Assembly: GCF_900660485.1 (NCBI RefSeq)
Contig: NZ_LR214951.1
Coordinates: 310,001-374,000, forward strand
Length of the DNA stretch: 64,000 nucleotides
From: Mesomycoplasma neurolyticum
Lineage (GTDB): Bacteria > Bacillota_I > Bacilli_A > Mycoplasmatales > Metamycoplasmataceae
Direction: 5' to 3'
Position numbers and translations under genes: made by a program. Shown here piece after piece: positions 41,137 to 51,891 of the stretch. The stretch's first letter is position 1. Each line of letters opens with the position of its first letter. Under the pieces are notes generated by a model. That model did not search any database and was not told the origin of the DNA. It worked only from the letters and a program-made list of their open reading frames with translations.

Positions 41137-41697
41137 ATGAACAAAGTTTTTTTAGCCGGCAGAATTGCCAATGATTTTAAGTTAATGACAAGTGCAAATA
41201 ATAATTATTACACTTGAATAACACTTGCTGTAAGAAGAAATTATAAGTCAAATGAAGGTAATGAAATTACCGATTTTATACCTTTTGTTGCTTGAAATAA
41301 AACAGCAGAAATATTAAATAAATATGCAATGAAAGGAGTGAAAATTTTTCTTGAAGCAAATTTAAATGTTGTAGAAGAAGTTATTAAAAATAAAAAAACT
41401 TTTTCATTTATGCTTCAAGCTAAAGCAATTGAACTTTTAGAAACAAAAGAACAAATTGAAAATAGAAAAAATAAGAATAATTCAAATACTACTTATTGTG
41501 ATTGAACTACAAATGAAGAATTAATAGAAAAAAATGAAGATCCAATTGAAGAAACAAATTCTGAACCTAAAAAAGAAGAAACAAATAAAAGTAGTATTGA
41601 ACATTTATTTGGAACAAAATATCCAAAAGACATCAATGAAAATACTTATAAAACATTTAATTATGATGTTGATGGAATATTTAAAAATAATAAATAA
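41137..41697 (+). CDS. ssb: Single-stranded DNA-binding protein, element copy 2
   Basis: 186 residues, Shine-Dalgarno AGGGAGA. OB fold as in copy 1 (MNKVFLAGRIANDFKL, DFIPFVAWNKTAEILNKY), then a longer acidic linker (EKNEDPIEETNSEPKKEE) and a tail ending DGIFKNNK. The first ~220 bases are about 95% identical to 19701-19920; the rest is unrelated, so a domain-level duplication or gene conversion occurred within the element. Confidence 0.9.
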
Positions 41698-41811
41698 AAT
41701 CTAAAAACATTAACAAACAAGGAGGTATAAAAAATAAAAAAATAGCATACAAAACAATGTTTTAAATAAATTGTGGTATAATTTATTAAAATAAATTATA
41801 GGAGTTAAAAA

Positions 41812-42591
41812 ATGAGTACAAATTTACCTAAAATGAAACCAATGTTTACAAAAAATACTAAATATGAAATTACTTTTGATCGTTTTGAAGGACCAATCAA
41901 ACATAGACCTATTGTTATATTTAGAGATGAATATGCAGAAATTACTGAAGATGGGAAAATTATAGAAAAATATTATTATATTAAAGCTAGAAGTGCACAT
42001 GATGAAAATGGGAATATAAAAATAGCTAAAAAGGGTGAAATTTTTTTAGAAAAAGCTACAATAGGATTATTAACAAATGATTCTTATGTTGATACAACGC
42101 AAATTTATTCAATTAAAAAAGAAGAATTAAACAATATAGTAGATAGAAAAAATGTTATTTTTGCTAGTACAAATGATTTAACAAAATATCAAATAGACAA
42201 AATTTATAGAAGTGTTCTTAAAAACTTAACGCAAGAGCCACCATATGTTTCATTTATGGATGTTAAACTAAATAACAAAACAAATGCTTTTGTTGGTGAG
42301 TTAAAATATAGTCATGAATATTTTTTAGATCAAGATTACTTTAAAAGTTCCAGGAAAGATAAGAAAAAATTCATGGCTAACATTTTAAACAAAAAAAATT
42401 TAATTGAAGAAACATTAATTGAGTTAAGAAACCTTAAAAATGGTGTACGAGAAGAATTTTCAGATATTTTATGGGAATGAGAATATGTGCAAAAATTAGA
42501 GCAAGAAAAAATAGAGCAAAAAAGATTACAAAACATAGGAGATGAAAAAAATGAAGAATTTGAAAAAGAAGGTGATGATTTCACACGTTAA
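41812..42591 (+). CDS. Element protein, possibly MazF/PemK-like
   Basis: 259 residues, promoter GTGGTATAAT about 40 nt upstream and AGGAG before the ATG. N-terminal half has a beta-rich pattern with KYEITFDRFEGPIKHRPIVI and, later, ATIGLLTNDSYVDTTQIYSI, reminiscent of MazF/PemK-type toxins (G...RP-V-V, then L...S-x-V...Q). C-terminal part is a charged coiled coil. No antitoxin gene is evident beside it, so this is a weak structural guess. Confidence 0.55.
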
Positions 42592-43657
42592 AAAATTTTT
42601 TTTATTTTGTAATTTATTAGTAATACCCACTGTTTTTGTTTCATTATCTAGTTCGTGTTGAAAAGGTTTACTTAAAGAACCAAATAAAAGTTCTGAAGAT
42701 ATTGAAAACACTCCACCTTCTAGTCCGCCATCTTCTGTTACTCCAGAACCAAAAACTCCTACTGCTAAAGTTCAAAATCAATATTTAACTGAAGAAATGC
42801 CAATTCCTGATTTTTATGTATATGAAACATTAGAGAAAAATTGGGAATGGGCAAAAGAATTAGAAAATATTGTTAATAAAAATAATCCAACATTATCTAA
42901 AGAAGAAAGAATTTCTAAAATAGTTGAAATTTATAAAAAAGCATTAGATAAAATAGGATATGAAATTTCAGATAAAAAAACAAACACCATTTTTGAAAAA
43001 ATAGATTCAGACTTAGATAAAATCTCTAAAAACGGTCTTGAAAAAGATACAAAATATGTATTTCAATTAATATCTGATGAAAACAGACTTTTTAATGATG
43101 GTTATCTTTCTACTATTTTAGATGAAAACGATAAAAGTCGACGATGATTATCAATTTATGCTGATCGTGCATTATATTGAAAAACTAGTCCTATCATTTT
43201 TTCTATTATTAGAAATTATATTAAATTAAAAATAATATTTTATGAAGAAATAAGAGGCAGTTATAGAGATGATATACTTGAAAAATTAAAAAATAATAAG
43301 AATCTAGAAAATATTTTTCAACAACTAAACCAAAGTGTCTCAGCATATATAGAACCTATCAATCATTATTCATATAATGAGCAATATGTTTTTTCAAATT
43401 TTAGTCCTTTTTACAAAAAACTTTACATAGAATTAATCAATTGATATAACAAAGAAATAGCTCCACTCCAAATTAAACTTGGTTTAGAAACAAATAATCC
43501 TTTAACTCAGTGACAATACAACAAACACATCACTAAATACTTTTATCCTTTAATCAATACCACAATTAAAACTAATTACACTACTTCAGAAATAGATGCT
43601 TTTTATGAAGAATGAGAACGTAAAAACTCTATTAAATATAGTTGAAGAATTTATTAA
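42575..43657 (+). CDS. Element surface lipoprotein 2
   Basis: 360 residues. Starts within the end of the previous gene (17 nt overlap; AAGAAGG upstream). Signal peptide with lipobox SLSSSC (Cys about residue 28), Ser/Pro linker (SSPPSSVTPEPKTPT), then a helical Trp-rich body (FYVYETLEKNWEWAKELENI). Resembles the lipoprotein at 22398-23843 in layout. Likely the last gene of the element on this side. Confidence 0.8.
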
Positions 43658-43676
43658 AAAACATTATTTTTATATG

Positions 43677-43716
43677 CTAACAAATTAAGATGTAAATCTT
43701 GTTGTTAGTTTTTTTA
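43677..43716 (+). terminator. Terminator after lipoprotein 2
   Basis: CTAACAA (43677-43683) and TTGTTAG (43702-43708) followed by T7. Confidence 0.7.
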
Positions 43717-43809
43717 TTTATTTTTATGTATCAAAGCTTTGTTTTAGTTGTACCAATATTTTTCTTAATCAATTCACTTATTTATTACTTTAAAAAAATT
43801 AAAAAAATG

Positions 43810-43815
43810 TATAAT
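43810..43815 (+). promoter_or_regulatory. -10 box of leaderless nfo
   Basis: TATAAT (TGTATAAT) ends 7 nt before the nfo ATG; no Shine-Dalgarno. Confidence 0.6.
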
Positions 43816-43822
43816 TTTTATT

Positions 43823-44650
43823 ATGATTAAATTAGGTTCACATGTTTCTTTTAAGAAACCAAAATATCTTTATGGAGCCATTGAAGAATCATTGAATAAT
43901 AATGCAAATTGTGCAATGATTTATTTAGGAGCACCACAAACAACCAAAAGAGCAAATGTTGATCAATTTATGTTGTTTGAATATTTAGAAAAATTCAAAG
44001 ATAAAATTAAACAGGAAGATATTGTAGTCCATGCTCCATATATTGTAAATCCTGCAAATCCTGAAAAATCAAAATTTGCAAAACAATTTCTAATTGAAGA
44101 AATCGAAAGAATGAATTACTTAGGTTTGAAATATTTAGTTTTACATCCTGGTTCACACACAATTTTTAATAGAAAAATTTCTATTAACGAAGTAATAAAT
44201 GTAGTTAATGAAATTTTAGAAAAAACAAAAAATGTTGAAATCATTATTGAAACAATGTCTGGCAAAGGAAGTGAAGTGGGAACAAACTTCGATGAATTAA
44301 TTTATATTATGGAAAATATAAAAAGCGACAGGAAAGGAATTTGTTTAGATACATGTCACGTTTGAGATGCAGGTTATAACATAAATAAATATGATGATTT
44401 TATCAATATTTTAAAAGAAAAAAATATTTTAAAATATCTTAAAGTTATACATTTAAATGATTCCAAAAATGATTTAAATTCTCATAAAGATCGTCATGCA
44501 AATATTGGAGAAGGATTTATAAAAAAAGAAATTTTAAAACAATTGGTTCATGATAAACTTTTTGATAATATCCCTATTATTCTCGAAACTCCTTGAAAAG
44601 ATAACAAACCTATTTATAAAAAAGAAATAGAGTATTTATTAAAAAAATAA
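43823..44650 (+). CDS. nfo: Endonuclease IV (AP endonuclease)
   Basis: 275 residues, TIM-barrel zinc enzyme of base excision repair that cuts at abasic sites. Motifs: KLGSHVSFK at the start, VVHAPYIVNPANP, YLVLHPGSH, IIIETMSGKGSEVG, GICLDTCHVWDAGYN, VIHLNDSKNDLNSHKDRHA, NIGEGFI and IILETPW at the end. All metal-binding His, Glu and Asp blocks are present. First clear chromosomal gene after the mobile element. Confidence 0.96.
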
Positions 44651-44677
44651 ACATTTTTTAAAAATGTTTATTTTTTT
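44645..44677. terminator. Bidirectional terminator nfo/rpiR
   Basis: AAATAAACATTTTT paired with AAAAATGTTTATTT, then T run; between convergent genes. Confidence 0.65.
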
Positions 44678-45489
44678 AATATTCATTCATCTAAAATTTC
44701 ATAACCTTTTTTTAAATTTTTTCTGTATTTTTGATTCAAAGACAAAAGAAAATTAAATAAAAAATCTAAAATAATTAAACCTATAACTTTTGATGAGGCT
44801 GGGAATAATTTATTTTTATTTTGAATTTTAGTATATGAAATTTTTACATTACCAAAATTAAATGTTTTTTTGGAATCTGAAACAATAATAATAATTTTAA
44901 TGTTTAATTTTTTAGCTTTTTCTAAAGTGAAAATAACTTCTTTATTTTCAAAATCTTTTGTCAAGCAAAGAATTACATCATTTTCTGAAAGTGTTCCCAC
45001 CAAAGGTAACAAAATATGGAAATTTTGGTCAAAAATAACATTTTTTCCAATTTTTCTAATATTTGAATAAAATTCTTGCAATATTAAACCACTAGTTCCT
45101 AAACCCAATAATAAAATTTTTTCTGCTTTATCAATAAGATTTGCAGCATCTTTTATATTTGCGAAATTTTTTTCTTTAATAAAGCTGTCAATTACAAGTT
45201 TTTGAGAAATAAATAAATCAGAAAATTCTTTATCTATAAAATTGTTTTTTTTATTATAAATTATGTTAATTTGAGCAATTCTTTTATTAACAAAAAAAAC
45301 AAGTTCTTTGTATGTCTTAAAATTCATTTTTTTAGCAAAACGCGAAATTGTTGCGGTGGAAACAAATAATTTTTTAGATAATTCTTGAATAGTTAAATCA
45401 AAATCTTTATTTTCTCATGAATTGATAAAATCTAAAATTTCTACTTCAGTTTTAGTAAATGATTTTTTTTTGTTTAAAAAAAGATACAT
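44668..45489 (-). CDS. RpiR/MurR-family sugar-phosphate regulator
   Basis: 273 residues. N-terminal helix-turn-helix with LTIQELSKKLFVSTATISRF and AKKMNFKTYKEL, then a SIS domain (KAEKILLLGLGTSGLILQEF, DVILCLTKDF, LNIKIIIIVSD). RpiR proteins sense phosphosugars. The gene is divergent from the rpe-PTS-tkt operon, which it probably controls: its own start codon lies in a palindrome (45488-45504) and another inverted repeat covers the operon's transcription start. Confidence 0.88.
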
Positions 45490-45504
45490 GTAAAAATTTT
45501 ACAT
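45488..45504. promoter_or_regulatory. 17-base palindrome at rpiR start, putative operator
   Basis: ATGTAAAAATTTTACAT, perfect palindrome around a central A, overlapping the regulator's start region. Confidence 0.5.
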
Positions 45505-45546
45505 AATTTTTTAAAAAATTGTAAATAAATAACTATATACTAATAC

Positions 45547-45587
45547 AAAAAAAAAAAAAAGATAATTTTAATGGGTAAACATTAAAA
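45547..45587 (+). promoter_or_regulatory. PTS operon promoter with A14 tract and operator
   Basis: Fourteen A (45547-45560) directly before the -10 box GATAAT (45561-45566), followed by the perfect inverted repeat TTTTAATG (45566-45573) / CATTAAAA (45580-45587) over the expected start of transcription. Poly-A tracts next to the -10 box control phase variation of vlp genes in M. hyorhinis; the repeat fits an RpiR operator. Confidence 0.6.
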
Positions 45588-45596
45588 TGAGGGGTT

Positions 45597-46247
45597 ATGG
45601 AATATTCACAAAGTATATGTGCTGTTAATTTATTAATGCTAAATAAAATTTTAAACAAACTAGTTAAAAACAAACTTAAATACATTCATGTAGATATAAT
45701 GGATGGACATTTTGTTAAAAATTTTGGGATTAATTTTGAAACCGCTAAATACTTAATTGAAAAATTTCCAAAAGTTAATTTTGATGCTCATTTAATGGTC
45801 AATAACCCGCTTAAACATTTAAACCGCTTAATTGAAATTGGATTTAAAACAATTTTTTTACCAATTGAAAAAATAAGTAGGTTTAATTTTTTTAAAATTT
45901 TAAAAAAACATCCAAACATTTTTTTTGGAATTATGATCAAATCTAATGATGACATTAATGATTACAAAGAAATTATTAAAAAAACAAAAGTTATTTTGTT
46001 AATGACAATTAATAAAATAGGTGGCACAGGTGAAAAATTAAATCCTGATTTATTTTCTAAAGTTTATGATATAAAAAAAATAAATCCAAATATTAAAATT
46101 TATTCTGATGGTGGACTAAGGAAAGAAAATGCATATTTATTTAAAAAACATTTAATTGATGTAAGTGTTGGAGGCTCAATAATTTTTACATTTGAAAATA
46201 TAAAAAAATTTTTTGATTGATGAAATAATGAAATTAACAATACTTAA
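45597..46247 (+). CDS. rpe: Ribulose-phosphate 3-epimerase
   Basis: 216 residues, TIM barrel. Motifs YIHVDIMDGHFVKNFGINF, FDAHLMVNNP, LLMTINKIGGTGEKLN and IYSDGGLRKENA, then VSVGGSIIF for phosphate binding. Interconverts ribulose-5-P and xylulose-5-P. SD GAGGGG. First gene of the operon, with PTS and transketolase downstream; consecutive TGA-Trp codons near the end. Confidence 0.93.
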
Positions 46248-46890
46248 TATCTCAGTGATAATTTGCGGTTCTATTTTAGTCTTAATTTTAATCGGAACTA
46301 TTATTTGAAGAATTTATGATTATTATGTCAAAAAGAATAAAACATCAAATTTAGAAAACTTAGGATTTTTTGATAAAAAAACAATTAATGAAATTTACCA
46401 AATACAAAATAATACTCAAACAGAATTTTTAGTTAATATTTTAGTAAAAAATAAATTTAGTGATAAAAAATATAGTATTTTTGGACAAATTTTAATAACT
46501 AATAACTGTATTTATTTATTAAGCAACATGATAACAAACATTAAAAATCATAAATTAGTTATTGAAAAAAATGGTTTATTTATTGATGATACAAAAAGAA
46601 AAAAAGTATCTAATTGAGAAACTTTTTGACTTTATGATCAAAAAAAATGACTTGATTGAAAATTCAAAAATACTAATTATGAAATTTTAATTTTAGTTGA
46701 TGAAAGCATTGATTTAATTCAAATTACAAATAACTCGGACTTCAAAATAGTTAAACCATCTGAATTAAAACAAAAATTAAAAAACTCTAATAGTAAAACT
46801 TTAAATTTAAACAATATTAAAAAGATTTTTATTAATAATAATATTTTTAAAAACAAAAAAAATAATAATGGAAAAACAAGAAATAATTAA
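46228..46890 (+). CDS. Unknown membrane-anchored protein
   Basis: 220 residues, overlapping the rpe end by 20 nt. One N-terminal membrane helix (VIICGSILVLILIGTIIW), then a cytoplasmic Asn/Lys-rich domain with FGQILITNNCIYLLSNMI and several Trp (TGA). No known motif. Overlap on both sides implies translational coupling in the operon. Confidence 0.7.
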
Positions 46891-47155
46891 TAAAATAACT
46901 AAAATTTACAATTATGAAAAAAACCAAATTGAAAATTTAAGTTTAGAAGAATTAAAAAATCTTTTAAAAGAATTGGAAGAAAAACAAGCTTTTATTAACA
47001 AAAATCCTAATAGTTTTTTTTATATTAAATCACTACCTGTTCCAAAAGAAGTAAAACAAATTAAATCTACAATACCTGGTTGAATTATATTTTTTGTTTT
47101 TATTTTTTTACTTTTAATGGTTTTTGTCATTTTTATGATTTTGGCTTTTAGATAG
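46868..47155 (+). CDS. Small tail-anchored membrane protein
   Basis: 95 residues: helical charged N-terminal part (ENLSLEELKNLLKELEEKQA) and a C-terminal membrane helix (IIFFVFIFLLLMVFVIFMIL). Overlaps the previous gene by 23 nt and precedes the EIIA gene by 9 nt. Function unknown. Confidence 0.7.
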
Positions 47156-47164
47156 AAGGGTAAA

Positions 47165-47614
47165 ATGAAATTATTTGACTTTAAAATGATGAAATATATT
47201 GATGAAAAACTTGATTGAAAACAAGTTATTCATGAAGGTGTAAAATTACTTGTTGATAACAACAAAGCAACATGAGAACTAAAAGAAAAAATTTTCGAAG
47301 TTACTAAAAAATATGGTGCTTACTATGTTTTAGAAAGAGGTCTAGCCCTTTTGCATGCTCCTGCTGGTGTTTATGCAAAACAAGCCGCTATATCAACATT
47401 AATTTTAAAAGATGAAGTTTGCTTTAATAATCAAGATGATAAATGTGCAAAAATTATTTTAACTCTTTCAGCACCAAACAATTTACAACATATATCTTTA
47501 ATCCAACAATTTGGTCAATGATTTATGGATGAAAATTTTAAAAACAAAGCTTTTAGTGTTAATTCATTAGAAGAATTTTTACAACTTATAAAGGAAAAAG
47601 AAAATGAGAATTAA
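47165..47614 (+). CDS. ulaC: PTS EIIA component, ascorbate/mannitol type
   Basis: 149 residues. EIIA type-2 domain: YYVLERGLALLHAPAGV holds the phospho-accepting His, followed by KQAAISTLILKDEVCF and IILTLSAPNNLQHI. Passes phosphate from HPr to EIIB. Overlaps the EIIB gene by 11 nt. Confidence 0.88.
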
Positions 47615-47876
47615 ATGTGTATGTGGATCAGGTTTGGGTTCATCTTTACTTTTAGAGATGAATGTTAAAATGGTTCTTGACAAATTAAATATTCCTTATG
47701 ATTCTGTGGAACATACAAATATTTCTTCATTTAACAAAAATGAAGCTGATTTTGTTGTGGTAGGTGCTGATGTTGCGCCAACACTGGATTTTGATCAAGA
47801 TAAAATGGTTATTTTGATTAATATTTTATCAAAAGATGAATTAGAAAAAAAAATACGAGAAAAATTAAAAATATAG
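47604..47876 (+). CDS. ulaB: PTS EIIB component, ascorbate type
   Basis: 90 residues. P-loop-like VCGSGLGSSLLLEMNV with the phosphorylated Cys, DFVVVGADVAP later. Normal size for UlaB. EIIC starts 7 nt after its stop. Confidence 0.93.
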   Translation: MRIKCVCGSGLGSSLLLEMNVKMVLDKLNIPYDSVEHTNISSFNKNEADFVVVGADVAPTLDFDQDKMVILINILSKDELEKKIREKLKI

Positions 47877-47883
47877 GAGAAAA

Positions 47884-49413
47884 ATGAATTTTGGTCTTTG
47901 ATTATTAGACTTTATTAAAACATTTGTTGGAACTCCTGCCTTGTTAGTTGGAATTTTTACTATGATTGGTGCTATTACTTTAAGAAAAAAAACATCACAA
48001 GTTATTATTAGTACTTTTAAAGTTATAGTAGGATTTTTAATTTTAGGTGGAGGAGCAGGTGTATTAGTTGGTTCACTTGAAAAGTTTCAACCTGTTTTCA
48101 AAGAAGTTTATAAATTAAACGGAGTCATACCAAATAATGATGGTTTTGCAGGTGCTGTTTCCAAAGCACTACCATTAATTGCTACGCTTGGTAGTTTAAT
48201 TATGCTTTTAGGTATGATTTTAAATATAGCTTTAGCTTTATTTTCTAGATTTAAATATGTTTATTTATCAGGTCATGTTTTATATTACACATCACTTATG
48301 CTAGCAATTGTAATGTATGTAATTGGCTTTGATTTTGAAAATAATGCTGGTGATTTTGCATTTAGCTTAATCTCAGGTGCCATAATCATGGCAATTTATA
48401 TGGTGCTAAGTCCAGCATCAGCTCAAAGATACACAAAACAAATTGTAGGAACTGATGAGATTGCACTTGGTCACACAGGGGGATTTGGTTATGCTCTTAG
48501 TGGTCTTATTGGTGAAGTAATTTATAAAATTAGAAAAAAACCAATTTTATCTACTGAAGCAATTAAATTTCCACAAAAATTATTTTTCTTTAGAAACACT
48601 TTAGTTTCTATATCAATTACTGTATTTATCTTTTATTTATTTGCTTTTTTACCAGCTGGTATTATGTATGAAATGAATAAAATTGCTGAAAATTCAGATG
48701 CATACAAAGTCTTAAGTTCAAGCAACTGAGTAATTACAATGTTTGTTCAAGCATTTACCTTTACTGCAGGTGTTGAAATTGTACTTGCGGGAGTTAGACT
48801 TTTTGTTGGAGAACTTGTTCCAATGTTTAAAGGAATTAGTGATAAACTAATTAAAAATTCTAAAGTTGCTGTTGACTGTCCAGTTGTATTCCCTTATGCA
48901 CCAAATGCTGTGTTAATTGGATTTATTTCATCATTTGCCGCTGGATTGTTAGGTATGGCTATTACCATTGGGCTTGGAGCTGCTTCTGTTATTCCAGTGG
49001 TTATTCTCCCAGGACTTGTACCACACTTTTTCTTAGGTGCAACAGCAGGTGTTTATGGTAATGTAAAAGGTGGTATTATCGGAGCTATAGTAGGGCCATT
49101 TATTGGTGGTTTAATTATCACACTGGTTCCTGTCTTCTTTATTTTAGGAAAATGAACACCAACAGATGGAAGTGCTCTTAATGATCTTGTAACTAGTTAT
49201 AATTCAGGCGCAGGTGCAAACGATAAAATAGAAAACATCAATTCATTAAATTGAGGAGATACTGACTATTTAATTGGTTACATCCCAGGAATAATTGGAC
49301 TTATTCCAAAAGTAGGAAGATACATTGTCTTTGCTTTAACATTAGCAATTTACATTGCTTTTATAGTAGATGGTACAATTTTAAAATTAAAAAATAAAAA
49401 TGTTAAAAAATAA
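47884..49413 (+). CDS. ulaA: PTS EIIC ascorbate-type permease
   Basis: 509 residues, about ten or more membrane helices. Family-like stretches: FKVIVGFLILGGGAGVLVG, HTGGFGYALSG, GLVPHFFLGATAGVYGN, GGIIGAIVGPFIGGLIITL. Imports and phosphorylates a sugar acid, most likely L-ascorbate; no ulaD/E/F homologues are in the window, so the substrate could be another pentose-path compound. tkt begins within its last codons (14 nt overlap). Confidence 0.92.
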
Positions 49414-51325
49414 AGAAATTAAATTTATAAATGCATCTAGGGCATTAGCTTTAGATGCAATTAATAAGGCAGAACAAGGGCATATTGGAATGGCTTTGGG
49501 TGCTAATGAAACATTTTATAGTATTATAAAAACTATGAAATTTAGTGAACAAGCTCCTAAATGAATTGATCGCGATCGTTTTGTATTATCAGCAGGACAT
49601 GGTTCAATGGCTTTATATAGTTTATATCATTTTATGGGTTTATTAACAATTGAAGACATTAAAAATCATAAACAATTTAACTCTAAAACACCATCTCATC
49701 CCGAAATTGAAAAACTAAATTTTATTGATGCATCAACTGGCCCGCTTGGCCAAGGTGTTGCTATGGCTGTTGGTATGGCTTATAGTCACAAATTTTTAAG
49801 TCAAAAATTTAATCAAAAAGATTTAAAAATTATTAATCATCATATTTATACTTTGTGCGGTGATGGTGATTTTCAAGAAGGTGTGGCACTAGAAGCGATT
49901 CAATTTGCAGGAAGTAACAATCTCGATAGATTAATTTTAATACATGACTATAACAATGTTCAAATTGATTCTAAAGCATTTGAAGTAAACAAAATAAATT
50001 TTGAACTTTATTTTAAAGCTCATAATTTTAAGACTATTATCTTAAAAAACAATAAACCTGAAAATATTATAAAAGCTATAAAAAAAGCAAAATCAACAAA
50101 AAAAGCAGTATACATACAGGTTCCAAGTCACATTGCTTACAAAACAAAACATCAAGATTTATCTTCTGGACATCATGGTTTTTTAAATCACGAAGAAACA
50201 ATTGAATATAAAAAATCTTTAGAAATTAATAATTTAAGGCCATTTGAATATGAAAAAGAGTATTATAAATTTGGTGAAAAAATGTTAAAACAAAAAAATA
50301 TTTTTTATACAAAATGACAAAAAAAATTAGTAAATTATAAAGAAAAATATTCTCTTTTATATGATAAATTGCAAAAATTATTAAATGATGAAATTACATT
50401 TGATTTATCAAATCTCAAATTTAGTTTGACAAATAAAGCAACTAGAGATTATGCATTAGAAATTTCAAAATTTCTTCAAAAAAATAGTGAATTTTTGCTT
50501 GGAGGTTCTGCTGACCTTAGAGCTGCAACAAAAATTGGTTTTGATGATGAAAAAAATATAAAATATGGAATTAGAGAATTTGCTATGGTTGCAATAAATA
50601 ATGGAATTTATTTACATAGTAAAATCAAAACAATTGCAGCTACTTTTTTAGTTTTTAGCGATTATGCAAAATCAGCACTAAGATTGGCTGCACTAATGAA
50701 AATACCTAACATTTTTGTCTTTAGTCATGATTCATATAGTGTTGGCGGCGATGGCCCAACTCATCAACCAGTTGAACAACTTACAATGCTAAGATCAATA
50801 CCTGATTTTGAAGTTCTAAGAGTTGCTGATGAAACTGAATTAAAACATGCTTTTGACTATGCGCTAAATAATAAAAACAATCCTGTTGCTATTATACTAT
50901 GTAGACAACCACTAAAATCATTTAATTTACAATCAAAATATACTTCTAGTTATTTCATAAAACAAAATAATGATTTTGATTTAACTATTTTATCTTCTGG
51001 ATCAGAAGTAGAATTGGCCTACAATATTTCTTTAGAACTTGAAAAACATAATATTAGAGCAAATGTTGTTTCTGTTATAAACCTAAAAGAGCTGTTAGAA
51101 AATATTTCTTTGATTGAAAAACTAAAAATTAAAGAAAAACCAATTTTCGCAATTGAAGCATCCAATGATACAATGTGATATAAATTTGCACTTTATAACA
51201 AATTTTCAGGGCAATTTGCTAAAAATTTTGGTCATTCTGCGCCTGGTGATTTTGTTTATAAATATAATGGGTTTGAAAAGCAAAAAATAAAAGAAAAAAT
51301 ATTAGATTTTTTAAATAAAAAATAG
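49400..51325 (+). CDS. tkt: Transketolase
   Basis: 641 residues, thiamine diphosphate enzyme of the pentose phosphate pathway. Motifs: GHIGMALGANET, DRFVLSAGHGSMALY, STGPLGQGVAMAVGMA, TLCGDGDFQEGVALEAIQF (ThDP-binding GDG...N), KYGIREFAMVAINNG with catalytic Glu, FSHDSYSVGGDGPTHQPVEQ. Last gene of the rpe-ula operon, tying uptake to the xylulose-5-P pool. Confidence 0.96.
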
Positions 51326-51390
51326 TATAAAAAATGTTTAAATTTAAAAAGTTTAATTTTATAATAAATTTTTTAAATTTACAAATAATT

Positions 51391-51490
51391 AATTACAATT
51401 TATTTTTAATAAATATCAAAATTTCTATAACAAAATATTTTTTTAAAAATTTAATGCTGTTATAGAAATTTTTATTTTAAATTGTAATTT
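51391..51490. terminator. Nested long hairpin after tkt
   Basis: Inner perfect 14-base stem AAATTTCTATAACA (51419-51432) / TGTTATAGAAATTT (51458-51471) inside an outer AATTACAATTT / AAATTGTAATT pairing. Probable terminator of the tkt operon. The rest of 51326-51891 is very AT-rich with no gene seen. Confidence 0.55.
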
Positions 51491-51891
51491 ATGATGAAAA
51501 AATATAAAAATTTTTAATATTGTTGTTAATTAATAATTTTTCAATGTACAAAATATGAATTAATAATATAATAACAAAAAAAATTATTTTGAATTTTATC
51601 TAGATTTAATAAAAAAATATTTTGCTTTTTCAAGTATTTGAATATTAATTTTATTTAATATTATTCTTAATAAACTTGACACTAAAAGATAAAAAAATAA
51701 ATTATTACATTCAAAAAATTTCAATAATATTTTTAGATGTTAAAAATTTAAAATTAATAAATAAAATATTTTTTTTATTTATTTCTAAGCATCAAACCTC
51801 GCTTTAATATTAAGTAAATTATTATATAAAAAAATATAACAATTTTCTATTTTTTGATGTTTTTTTAAAAAAAATATGCGATAATTTTTTT

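Noticed and set aside
44870-45070. Plus-strand frame opposite the RpiR regulator
   Set aside because: Lies fully within the SIS domain coding region of the regulator, no ribosome binding site.
51490-51880. Gene or RNA in the gap before the DUF262 gene
   Set aside because: Very AT-rich, no frame with a ribosome binding site and no promoter-terminator pair beyond the tkt hairpin.
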